63,299 bases of DNA from Thermomicrobium sp. CFH 73360 (lineage in GTDB: Bacteria > Chloroflexota > Chloroflexia > Thermomicrobiales > Thermomicrobiaceae): assembly GCF_023806465.1 (NCBI RefSeq), contig NZ_JAMSLS010000008.1:352-63650 (forward strand). Direction: 5' to 3'. Shown here piece after piece: positions 7,336 through 15,255 of this stretch. A program made the position numbers and the translations under genes. Every line of letters begins with the position of its first letter. The stretch's first letter is position 1. The notes under the pieces were generated by a model. The model made no database searches, was not told where the DNA came from, and saw only the letters and a list, made by a program, of their open reading frames with translations.

Positions 7336-8005
7336 GCGCTGGAACTAAGGTCGCGTGTCCGTTCTCCTCTGAGCGATATCCATTTTCGCGAACATAGTAC
7401 GTCATGCTCTGGAGCATACTGATCGGGTCAATTTCGCGTACTGTGACATCGGGGGGAACGTGGAGGACCACGGGAGCATAGTTAAGGATGGCCCGCACTC
7501 CGCCTGCCACAAGACGATTGGCGACTTCTTGTGCCGCCTCTGCCGGAACAGCAATGATGCCGATGCGGATGCTCAGCTCGCTGATGACCCGTTCGATCTC
7601 AGTCTCGGGGAGGACAACTATTCCGTTGACAACTTGACCAACGTGCTCTGGATTCTTAGCGAAGATTGCCGCGATCCGGAAGCCGTTTGGCTCGAAGCCG
7701 CGGTAATGGGCGATGGCTTGACCGAGATTTCCATATCCAACGAGCGCCACATTCCAGACCCGATCGAGCTGCAGCACACCTTCGAGTTCGCGGATGAGTG
7801 CCTCAACCGAATAACCATAGCCCTGTTTGCCGAAACGGCCAAAGTAGGAGAGGTCGCGTCGGATCTGTGCCGCAGTCGAGCCGAGCTGCTGGGCGAGCTC
7901 TTCGGACGAGATTGTTCGCCAGCCGTCACGATGCAGCTGGCGGAGGGTCCGCAAGTACAGTGGTAAGCGTCTGATGACGATATCAGGAACCGCTCCGTTG
8001 CGCAC
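7292..8005 (-). CDS. rex: Redox-sensing transcriptional repressor Rex
   Basis: A DNA-binding homodimer that senses the NADH/NAD+ ratio; NADH releases it from DNA. The 237-residue protein has an N-terminal winged helix ('SSEELAQQLGSTAAQIRRDLSYFGRFG', recognition helix around residues 40-55, then 'GYGYSVEALI') and a Rossmann domain with 'NVALVGYGNLGQAIAHY', and 'FAKNPEHVGQVVNGIVV'. The late 'NYAPVVLHVPPDVTVREIDPISMLQ' is diagnostic. It lies 98 bases downstream of nadE on the same strand. A near-perfect Rex operator occurs at 25477-25494 in front of the ACIII operon. GTG 8005 is the start, with AGGAAAGG upstream. Confidence 0.95.
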   Translation of the reverse strand: MRNGAVPDIVIRRLPLYLRTLRQLHRDGWRTISSEELAQQLGSTAAQIRRDLSYFGRFGKQGYGYSVEALIRELEGVLQLDRVWNVALVGYGNLGQAIAHYRGFEPNGFRIAAIFAKNPEHVGQVVNGIVVLPETEIERVISELSIRIGIIAVPAEAAQEVANRLVAGGVRAILNYAPVVLHVPPDVTVREIDPISMLQSMTYYVRENGYRSEENGHATLVPALRATIAAERRPVTS

Positions 8006-8103
8006 CGCTCACTCGCCTTTCCTCGGTCGAGTTTCATCACAAAGACATACTCACCATGAGTCGTGTGGCGCAACTGTATCAATTCTGTGAGGGACGCGGC
8101 AAC

Positions 8104-9864
8104 TCAACCGCGGAACCAGTTCGCGATAGGCAATCGGCGATCGCGGCCGAAGGCGCGCGGCGTGAGCTTGACCCCTGGTGCCGCTTGACGTCGCTTGTAT
8201 TCCGCGCGATCGACCATTGCAATGACACGATCGACAATTTCGGGATCGAACCCCTCACGGATCAGTTCCTCTCGCCCCATGTCCTGCTCGACATAGAGTT
8301 CGAGCAGTGGATCGAGGATCTCGAACGGCGGAAGGGTGTCGACGTCTTTCTGATTGGGGCGGAGTTCCGCGGAAGGGGGTTTTGTGAAGACGCGCTCGGG
8401 GATGACCGGCGACAGACTATTGCGATACCGCGCCAGTTCGTAGACGAGAAGCTTCGGAACATCCTTGAGTACTCCGAATCCCCCAGCCATGTCGCCATAC
8501 AATGTAGCGTAACCGCAAGCCATCTCAGACTTGTTGCCGGTTGTCAGGACGATCGGCCCAAAGCGATTCGAGTAGGTCATTAGGATCGTTCCACGGATAC
8601 GGGCCTGGAGATTCTCGTCAGCGACATCGGGTTCTTCGGGTTGGTTACCCAACGGTGCAAGTACCTCGCGGAAGACGCGGTGTACTGGCTCAATGGGAAT
8701 GACAATGAAGCGGATTCCGAGATTGCGGGCGAGCGCTTCAGCATCCTCCATACTGTGCCGCGAAGAATACCGGCTTGGCATCGAAAGACCGGTTACATTC
8801 TCCGGCCCAAGGGCGTCTGCTGCGATGCAGGCTGTCAATGATGAGTCGATGCCGCCCGAGAGGCCGATGACCGCGGTACGGAAACCCGTCTTGCGCACAT
8901 AGTCACGGACGCCGGTCACTAGTGCTTGGTAAATCTCGGCGGTTCCCTCAAGGGGTATCCGTTGTCGGCGGACATGCTCCGGCAGCGATGGGAGCTGTCC
9001 ATCTGGCACCGGCAGCGGGATCTCATGGTCAATGACAGGGAGCGTGGGATGCGGCTCGGAGCGTGCAAGCCACCGTCGGCGGGGATCGTGGAGCCAACTG
9101 GAAAGCACACGCGTGACAGGCAGATCAACGATAATAAGGTCCTCGTCGAACGAGGCACCTCGGGCGAGAACTGTCCCGTTCGGGTCAAGGACGAGACTGT
9201 TCCCGTCGAAAACAAGCTCGTCCTGACCACCGACCATATTGACGTACGCGAGATAGCAGCCGCAATCTGAAGCACGCGTTTGGAGCATCGTCTGACGCTG
9301 TTGCCACTTTCCACGGTGATATGGGGAACCGTTGATGTTGACCAGAAGGTCGATTCCCTGTGTGGCGAGGCTGCTGGCTGGTCCCACGGGGTACCAGATA
9401 TCCTCGCAGATCGTCACGCCAAAGCGCAGATTCCCCCAGAGGAATCGATACGTCTGCGTCCCGCGAGCAAAATAGCGATCTTCGTCGAAGACACCATAGG
9501 TCGGCAGGTGGTGCTTGGGTACGACGGCGACGAGCTCGCCGCGGGCGAGGACGGCCGCTCCGTTGTAGAGCATGCCGCCTTCCACCCAGGGGACACCGAC
9601 GATGAGCACCCGATCAGGGACGACATCGAGGAGCTGAAGGAGTGCACGGCGGGCTGCCTCGACGAAGCTCACCTTGAGGAGGAGGTCTTCTGGCGGATAG
9701 CCAGTGATGACAAGCTCTGGAAAGGCGATAATGGAGCTGCCAAGTTCTGCTGCCTGCCGTGCTAGGTCACGAATCAATCGGACGTTCCCAGGAAAGTCCC
9801 CAACCGTTGGATCGACTTGTGCCAGTGCAATCCGCCAGGTATCGCGTGTCACTTCGTCTGCCAC
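8104..9864 (-). CDS. nadE: Glutamine-dependent NAD+ synthetase
   Basis: Makes NAD+ from nicotinate adenine dinucleotide, ATP and glutamine. The 586-residue protein has an N-terminal nitrilase-type amidase with the Glu-Lys-Cys triad visible in 'FPELVITGYPPEDLL', 'VVPKHHLPTYG' and 'GVTICEDIWYP'. The C-terminal synthetase has the PP-loop 'GLSGGIDSSLTACIA' and 'TTGNKSEMACGYATLYGD'. GTG 9864 is preferred because the protein begins there (ADEVTRDTWRIALAQ) after GGGGGAAGG; the frame continues upstream to 10053 into the recN region. The next gene on the same strand is rex, so the enzyme that makes NAD and the protein that senses its redox state are probably co-transcribed. Confidence 0.95.
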   Translation of the reverse strand: MADEVTRDTWRIALAQVDPTVGDFPGNVRLIRDLARQAAELGSSIIAFPELVITGYPPEDLLLKVSFVEAARRALLQLLDVVPDRVLIVGVPWVEGGMLYNGAAVLARGELVAVVPKHHLPTYGVFDEDRYFARGTQTYRFLWGNLRFGVTICEDIWYPVGPASSLATQGIDLLVNINGSPYHRGKWQQRQTMLQTRASDCGCYLAYVNMVGGQDELVFDGNSLVLDPNGTVLARGASFDEDLIIVDLPVTRVLSSWLHDPRRRWLARSEPHPTLPVIDHEIPLPVPDGQLPSLPEHVRRQRIPLEGTAEIYQALVTGVRDYVRKTGFRTAVIGLSGGIDSSLTACIAADALGPENVTGLSMPSRYSSRHSMEDAEALARNLGIRFIVIPIEPVHRVFREVLAPLGNQPEEPDVADENLQARIRGTILMTYSNRFGPIVLTTGNKSEMACGYATLYGDMAGGFGVLKDVPKLLVYELARYRNSLSPVIPERVFTKPPSAELRPNQKDVDTLPPFEILDPLLELYVEQDMGREELIREGFDPEIVDRVIAMVDRAEYKRRQAAPGVKLTPRAFGRDRRLPIANWFRG

Positions 9865-10002
9865 CGTCGCTTCCTTCCCCCTTCTTGGCGATTGTCGCTT
9901 GTTTCTCAGTGTAACAGCGGTCAGCTGTGCTCGGTGCCGTACAATTTGAATCAGCATCCGGAACGAAGCGGCCCGAACGGGCTCGGATGGATCGTGAGGA
10001 CA

Positions 10003-11748
10003 ATGTTGCTGCAACTCACAATCCGAAACATTGCAATCATCCGCGAAGTCCAAGTGGAGTTCGGCCCGGGTTTCACCGCGCTGACTGGGGAGACCGGCGC
10101 TGGAAAGTCAATCCTCATCGATGCGTTGGGGCTCGTGCTCGGAGCACGTGCCTCGAGTGATCTCGTGCGCAGCGGCGCGTCGCGTGCCTGGGTCGAGGCG
10201 ATCTTCGACGTCTCTCAGCTTAGTGCAACCGGGTTAGCCGCGGCACTTGCTGAGTCTGGAATCGTGCCGGAGGACGATCAATTGATCCTTTCCCGAGAAG
10301 TGCAAGCGAACGGGCGCAGTATCGCTCGAGTGAACGGGCAGGCTGTGCCGGCCGGGGTGCTTGCGACGATCGGCGCAGCTCTGGTCGATATTCATGGGCA
10401 GAGTGACCATCTCTCGCTTCTCAAGACTGAACGGCAGCTTGAGCTCCTCGATCGGTTTGGCGGATTGCTCCCGCTGCGCAGTGAATTGGCACGAGCAGTT
10501 CGTGAGTTTCGCGCGACGCTCCGCGAACTTGACCAGTTACGGGCCCAGGAGCGCGATCGAGCGCATCGCATCGACTTCCTGCGGTACCAGCTCCAAGAGA
10601 TTACGGGTGCTCGGCTGCGGCCGGACGAAGAGGAGGAACTCCAGCGAGAGCGAGCTCGTCTGCAGAATGCTGAGCGTCTCGCGATGCTCGCCGCAGAGGT
10701 CGTCGCCAACTTGGACGGCGAAGACGACACACCGTTGGACGCGCTGCGGCGTGCAAGCTTGCGATTGGAGGAACTTGCACGCTTGGATCCCGACCAGCAA
10801 GGGCTTGTTGGGCAGCTTCGAGAAGCACTCTATAGTATTGAAGATGTCGTGCGAACGATGCGGGTGTACGCGGAGACGGTTGAGTCTGACCCCGATCGTC
10901 TGGCAGCGATTGAAGACCGACTCGAATTGCTCAGACGCCTCAAGCGCAAGTATGGCGCGACGGTCGAAGAGATCTTAAGCTACGCTGAGCGGGCGCGACG
11001 AGAGTTGGAGACGCTGGAATCGAGTGATGAGCGGATCGCTGAGCTGGAGGCGCGGGCCGAGGCGCTCGCGGCTGAGGTGGTTCAGCGCGCAGAGGAGTTG
11101 AGCCAGCGTCGGCGCAGAGCGGCTGTCGACTTGGAACGCGCGATGAGCGAGGCGATGCGGGCGCTGCGGCTTGGCCAAGGACGATTTACCGTGCTCTTTG
11201 ACGATTCGGCTCGCCTGGAGTCGATTGTCGGGCGTGCTGCGACCTGCAGTGAAAGCGGTTGGGATCGGGCGGAATTTCTCATCGCGCCAAATCCGGGTCA
11301 GGAACCGCGGCCACTCGCGCGGATTGCTTCTGGTGGTGAGATGGCACGGTTGATGTTGGCCTTGAAATCGATCTTGTCTGAGGTGGATGAGACGCCGACA
11401 CTGGTATTTGACGAAGTTGATGTGGGGATCGGAAGCCGGAGCGCACAGGTTGTGGGTGAACGGTTGTGGGAACTCGCCCAACGACACCAGGTCATTGTGA
11501 TCAGCCATCTTCCACAGATCGCAGCGTTTGCGGATCGACACTATAAAATCACGAAGCATGTCGAGGAAGGAACGACGGAAACTCTTGTCCACGAACTCCG
11601 TGGAGAAGCGCGCCTGGAGGAGCTGGCAGCGATGATGGATGGCGTGCCGATCACCCCAGAGTCGCTGGCGAATGCACGGGCGATGGTGGAGCGCGTGGAG
11701 CAGCGGAAGGCGGCGCTCGCGGGCATCCGCGTCAGCTCGAACCGGTGA
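10003..11748 (+). CDS. recN: DNA repair protein RecN
   Basis: An SMC-like ATPase of double-strand break repair. In 581 residues it has the Walker A 'GETGAGKSILID' near the start, a long coiled-coil middle rich in Glu/Arg (roughly residues 160-380), the ABC signature 'ASGGEMARLMLALK' and Walker B 'TLVFDEVDVGIG'. ATG 10003 follows GTGAGGAC closely and begins the conserved 'MLLQLTIRNIAIIREV'. The 138-base region shared with divergent nadE holds TACAAT (9940-9945), a possible -10. I see no obvious SOS box. It is followed by ybaB and the LLM genes with short gaps, suggesting one transcript at least to 13 kb. Confidence 0.95.
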   Translation: MLLQLTIRNIAIIREVQVEFGPGFTALTGETGAGKSILIDALGLVLGARASSDLVRSGASRAWVEAIFDVSQLSATGLAAALAESGIVPEDDQLILSREVQANGRSIARVNGQAVPAGVLATIGAALVDIHGQSDHLSLLKTERQLELLDRFGGLLPLRSELARAVREFRATLRELDQLRAQERDRAHRIDFLRYQLQEITGARLRPDEEEELQRERARLQNAERLAMLAAEVVANLDGEDDTPLDALRRASLRLEELARLDPDQQGLVGQLREALYSIEDVVRTMRVYAETVESDPDRLAAIEDRLELLRRLKRKYGATVEEILSYAERARRELETLESSDERIAELEARAEALAAEVVQRAEELSQRRRRAAVDLERAMSEAMRALRLGQGRFTVLFDDSARLESIVGRAATCSESGWDRAEFLIAPNPGQEPRPLARIASGGEMARLMLALKSILSEVDETPTLVFDEVDVGIGSRSAQVVGERLWELAQRHQVIVISHLPQIAAFADRHYKITKHVEEGTTETLVHELRGEARLEELAAMMDGVPITPESLANARAMVERVEQRKAALAGIRVSSNR

Positions 11749-11792
11749 AGGTGCGGTCAGGGCCCGTAGGGGCAAGTGAAGGAAGGTGCGTC

Positions 11793-12104
11793 GTGCAGCC
11801 AAATTTGCGTCTTTTGAAGCAGGTTCAAGAGCAGCTCGCAAAGGTTCAGGCTGAATTATCTGAATTGGTGGTTGAGGGCTCGGCTGGCGGCGGGGCGGTA
11901 CGCGTGGAAGTGGACGGTCTCCGGCATGTGCGTCGTGTGACACTTGATCCAGCAGTGGTCGAGACCGGTGATACGGAAATGCTGGAGGACCTCATTGCAG
12001 CGGCGGTAAACGATGCGCTGCGTCGCGTCGATGAGGCGGTCACAGCAAAGGTCGGGGCACTGGCGGGAGGGCTTGGTCTCCCGTTCCCCAGTGGATCTCT
12101 GTGA
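11793..12104 (+). CDS. YbaB/EbfC family nucleoid-associated protein
   Basis: A 103-residue dimeric DNA-binding protein. The N-terminal helix 'LRLLKQVQEQLAKVQAELSEL' is followed by the beta part 'EGSAGGGAVRVEVDGLRHVRRVTLDP' and a second long helix 'EMLEDLIAAAVNDALRRVDE', which is the family pattern. GTG 11793 follows AAGGAAGG by about seven bases. In most bacteria the gene sits beside recR or dnaX; here it lies 44 bases after recN and 9 bases before an LLM oxidoreductase gene, so it keeps a link with DNA repair but not the usual partner. Confidence 0.9.
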   Translation: MQPNLRLLKQVQEQLAKVQAELSELVVEGSAGGGAVRVEVDGLRHVRRVTLDPAVVETGDTEMLEDLIAAAVNDALRRVDEAVTAKVGALAGGLGLPFPSGSL

Positions 12105-12113
12105 GGAAGAGCC

Positions 12114-13088
12114 ATGAAGCTCGGGATCATGGTGGAGGGGCAGGAAGACGTTACCTGGGAGCGCTGGCTGCGCGTGGTGGATCTTGCCGAGGCCCTTGGT
12201 TTCGATTCCATTTGGCGCTCAGATCACCTCACTTCGGTCGTTGGAGCTTCAGAGCGGGCTTCCCTTGCACTGTGGCCGTCGTTGACCGCGGCCGCGCTTC
12301 GTACGAAGCGGATTCGCTTCGGGCAGCTCGTCTCTCCGGTGACTTTCCGCCATCCAGTAGAACTCGCCCAGCATGCGGTTGCGCTCGACCATCTCTCTGG
12401 AGGACGCTATGTGCTGGGCATTGGTGCGGGATGGTTCGAACGGGAACATCGGGCGTTCGGCTTTGTTCTACCGCCAGTTCGTGAGCGTTCAGAGCGTCTA
12501 CGCGAGGCGCTAGAGGTGATTCGGCTGCTGTGGAGTGGAGAGCCAAGAACCTATCGTGGGCAACATTTCTGTCTTGAACAAGCTGTTCTCCGGCCACGGC
12601 CGCTTCGTCCGAGTGGCGTCCCCATCATGATTGGGGGAGGTGGAGAGCGAAAGACGCTGCGCCTTGTGGCTGAGTTCGCTGACGAGTGGAATCCAGGATT
12701 CACCGATCCAGATGGATTCCGTCGAAAGGACGAGCGTCTTCGCGCTTACTGTTCGGAGTTGGGCCGTGATCCTGCGACTATTCGGCGAACCTTGATGGCA
12801 GGATACGTCATCGGCCGGACGGAGGCGGAGCTCCGGAAGCGAGCGATGCGGCTCCAAGAATATTTGACTGGGGAGCAACCACTGTACTTCACGCGACGTT
12901 ACGAGGCAGATGAGTTCTTAGCCGAATTGCGCCGGCGTTCGTGGTTCGTCGGGCGGCCTGCGGAGATTGTCGATCAGCTGCGAACGTGGGCTGCACTCGG
13001 CGTCGACCTGGTCATGCTCCAGACGCTTGATCTCGACGATATCGACCAGATTGAACTGATCGCCCGCGAAGTCCTACCACACGTGTGA
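12114..13088 (+). CDS. LLM class flavin/F420-dependent oxidoreductase, copy 1
   Basis: A luciferase-like TIM-barrel monooxygenase or F420-dependent dehydrogenase of 324 residues. Motifs shared with its two neighbours are 'GQEDVTWERWLRVV', 'SDHL', 'FGQLVSPVTFRHPVELA', 'DHLSGGRYVLGIGAGWFEREH', 'GVPIMIGGGGERKTLRLVAEFADEWNPGF' and 'DLDDIDQIELIAREVLP'. The GGGGE turn and the DHLSGGR block belong to the flavin or F420 binding site in this family. Start ATG 12114 follows GAGGAAG. It is the first of three consecutive paralogs. Substrate is unknown, and whether FMN or F420 is used cannot be told from sequence alone. Confidence 0.9.
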   Translation: MKLGIMVEGQEDVTWERWLRVVDLAEALGFDSIWRSDHLTSVVGASERASLALWPSLTAAALRTKRIRFGQLVSPVTFRHPVELAQHAVALDHLSGGRYVLGIGAGWFEREHRAFGFVLPPVRERSERLREALEVIRLLWSGEPRTYRGQHFCLEQAVLRPRPLRPSGVPIMIGGGGERKTLRLVAEFADEWNPGFTDPDGFRRKDERLRAYCSELGRDPATIRRTLMAGYVIGRTEAELRKRAMRLQEYLTGEQPLYFTRRYEADEFLAELRRRSWFVGRPAEIVDQLRTWAALGVDLVMLQTLDLDDIDQIELIAREVLPHV

Positions 13089-13144
13089 GTTCGGAAAGTG
13101 CGTCCAGTGGTCAGGACAGGGTTTTTGCGCGTTTTATAAAGTTC

Positions 13145-13150
13145 TAAAAT
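13145..13150 (+). promoter_or_regulatory. Possible internal -10 element before LLM copy 2
   Basis: TAAAAT (13145-13150) lies in an unusually AT-rich patch of the 128-base gap between LLM copies 1 and 2, 17 bases after TTTTTG. It could give copies 2 and 3 their own promoter. The -35 match is poor. Confidence 0.35.
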
Positions 13151-13216
13151 AGCGAGGCTCCTGTGTTGGAATGGTGATGCGCGGGGCGCGTTTGTGGTTG
13201 GGAAAAGGACAGTCGC

Positions 13217-14185
13217 ATGCAACTTGGAGTGATGGTGGCCATCCAGGAAGACGTAACCTGGGAGGGTTGGCTGCGAGTAGTCGAGCATGCGGAGCGCCTA
13301 GGCTTCGAGTCGGTCTGGACCTCCGATCACTTATGGACCGTCTTTCCAGGAGCTGCACGCGAATCCCTGGCGATGTGGCCGGCGCTCACAGCGGCGGCGC
13401 TGCTGACCTCGCGCGTGCGCATTGGGCAGCTTGTCTCACCGACCACCTATCGGCACCCTGTCGAACTCGCGCAAAATGCAGTCGCGCTGGATCACCTCTC
13501 CGGCGGACGGTACATCCTTGGGATCGGGGCAGGTTGGCAGGAGCGAGAGCATCAGGCGTTTGGATTCCAGCTCCCGCCACCTAGTCTGCGGGTCGAGCGG
13601 CTACGGGAGAGTCTGCAGATAGTCCGGGCGTTGTGGCGTGGCGGGCCGGTGCACCACAAAGGCCGCTTCTTCTCGCTGGACGGTGCGGTGCTTCGTCCGA
13701 CTCCCCTCCGTGGTGAAGGGGTGCCGATTCTGATTGGAGGTGGAGGAGAACGGCGCACACTTCGCGTGGTGGCGGAGTTTGCTGACGAATGGAATCCCGG
13801 ATTCGTCGATCCGGAGTCGTATCGTCGGAAGAATTCGATTCTTGAAGAGTTCTGCCGGGAATTGGGTCGGGATCCAGCGTCGATCCGCCGAACGCTCATG
13901 ATGACCTCTGTGATCGGGCGCTCGCAAGCCGAGCTCCGAGAGAAGGCGTTACGGTTCGCGCATTGGCGAGGAGAAGACCGAGATAGGCCCGATCCAGAGC
14001 GGATTCTTGAGGAGCTACGACGGCGGTGGTGGCTGGTTGGCACACCGCGGGAGATCGTGAGCCAAATTCGGGGTTGGGCGGCATTGGGTATTCAACGAAT
14101 CATGCTGCATTTGTTCGATCTAGACGACGTGGACGGCTTGGAACTCATGGCGCGAGAAGTGCTCCCCGCTGTCAGTCGTTCGTAG
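13217..14185 (+). CDS. LLM class flavin/F420-dependent oxidoreductase, copy 2
   Basis: A 322-residue paralog of copy 1, colinear from end to end: 'IQEDVTWEGWLRVVEHAE', 'TSDHLWTV', 'DHLSGGRYILGIGAGWQEREH', 'GEGVPILIGGGGERRTLRVVAEFADEWNPGF' and a tail 'FDLDDVDGLELMAREVLPAV'. ATG 13217 follows AAAAGGA by seven bases. It is separated from copy 1 by 128 bases and from copy 3 by 89 bases. The main differences from copy 1 are in loops after residue 210, the region that shapes the substrate pocket in this family, so the copies may have different substrates. Confidence 0.9.
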   Translation: MQLGVMVAIQEDVTWEGWLRVVEHAERLGFESVWTSDHLWTVFPGAARESLAMWPALTAAALLTSRVRIGQLVSPTTYRHPVELAQNAVALDHLSGGRYILGIGAGWQEREHQAFGFQLPPPSLRVERLRESLQIVRALWRGGPVHHKGRFFSLDGAVLRPTPLRGEGVPILIGGGGERRTLRVVAEFADEWNPGFVDPESYRRKNSILEEFCRELGRDPASIRRTLMMTSVIGRSQAELREKALRFAHWRGEDRDRPDPERILEELRRRWWLVGTPREIVSQIRGWAALGIQRIMLHLFDLDDVDGLELMAREVLPAVSRS

Positions 14186-14274
14186 AGAGTGCCGGCGGCG
14201 TAGTGGTCGCTCCGCCCTGATGGCACGGAGCAGGCATTCCTAGAAACGAGTCGGTGTCCGGAAGGGAGTAGCGA

Positions 14275-15237
14275 ATGCGAATCGGCATTATGGTCGAGGG
14301 TCAGGAGGATGTTACCTGGGAGCGCTGGTTCCGTGTAGTGGCACTTACGGAGGAGCTCGGCTTTGATTCACTGTGGCGGTCCGATCATCTCTTCTCGGTT
14401 ATCGGCGTGGTCGAGCGCGAGACCCTCGCGCTCTGGCCATCACTCACTGCAGTGGCGCTGCGCACGACTCGGATCACCTTTGGACAACTCGTTTCACCGG
14501 TGAGTTTCCGGCATCCGGTCGAACTTGCTCAGCATGCGGTGGCGCTCGACCATCTTTCCGGTGGGCGATACGTCCTCGGAGTAGGCGCCGGGTGGTACGA
14601 GCGAGAGCACGAGGCATTCGGATTTGCGTTGCTCTCGGTGCGGGAGCGGATGGAGCGTCTGGCTGAAGCACTTGAGGTGATCCGCCTCCTCTGGACGGGT
14701 GAGGTTGTCTCTCATCAGGGAACATACTACCAGCTTGTACAGGCGCAGCTTCGTCCTCGGCCGTTGCGTGAGGCTGGCCTGCCTATCGTGATCGGTGGGA
14801 GAGGAGAGCGCCGTACGCTACCGCTTGCAGCAAGGTACGCGGCCGAGTGGAACGTCACGAATGTTGGCGTGGAGGAGCACGCGCGCAAGGTTGCACTCTT
14901 GCATGAGCATTGCCGGGCGATTGGGCGAGATCCGGAGACGGTCGTCTGTTCGTGGATGGTAGCGCACCTTATCGGTCGCGATGGCTCGGAGCTGGAGGAG
15001 CGAGCTCACCGGTTGCGGCGGTGGTTCCCCTTCTGGAGTACGCTGAGCCCCGCAGAGGTGATCGCGGAGGCGAAGCGGCGCCATTGGCTCGTTGGTACGC
15101 CTGAGGAGGTTCTTGAGCAGATCCGGGCACGTGCCGCGATTGGTGTCCGCCGTCTCATGCTCCAAACCTTCGACCTTGACGACGTCGATGCACTCCGCTT
15201 GATCGCGACGGAGATTGTGCCGGCTGTCGCCCAGTGA
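14275..15237 (+). CDS. LLM class flavin/F420-dependent oxidoreductase, copy 3
   Basis: A 320-residue paralog, closest in its N-terminal half to copy 1 ('EGQEDVTWERWFRVVALTEE', 'FGQLVSPVSFRHPVELAQHAVALDHLSGG'). It departs from copies 1 and 2 in the cofactor-site turn, which reads 'GGRGERRTLPLAARYAAEWN' rather than 'GGGGERRTLRVVAEFADEWN'. ATG 14275 is preceded by GAAGGGAG. The 3' end converges on the FAD oxidoreductase gene with an 18-base gap. The diverged site suggests a changed cofactor or substrate preference, which is inference. Confidence 0.9.
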   Translation: MRIGIMVEGQEDVTWERWFRVVALTEELGFDSLWRSDHLFSVIGVVERETLALWPSLTAVALRTTRITFGQLVSPVSFRHPVELAQHAVALDHLSGGRYVLGVGAGWYEREHEAFGFALLSVRERMERLAEALEVIRLLWTGEVVSHQGTYYQLVQAQLRPRPLREAGLPIVIGGRGERRTLPLAARYAAEWNVTNVGVEEHARKVALLHEHCRAIGRDPETVVCSWMVAHLIGRDGSELEERAHRLRRWFPFWSTLSPAEVIAEAKRRHWLVGTPEEVLEQIRARAAIGVRRLMLQTFDLDDVDALRLIATEIVPAVAQ

Positions 15238-15255
15238 GGGAGAGCACCGCGGGGA

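Noticed and set aside
9865-10053. N-terminal extension of NadE to 10053
   Set aside because: The extra residues are not conserved in the family and would overlap the recN start; GTG 9864 has a good ribosome site and the expected first residues.
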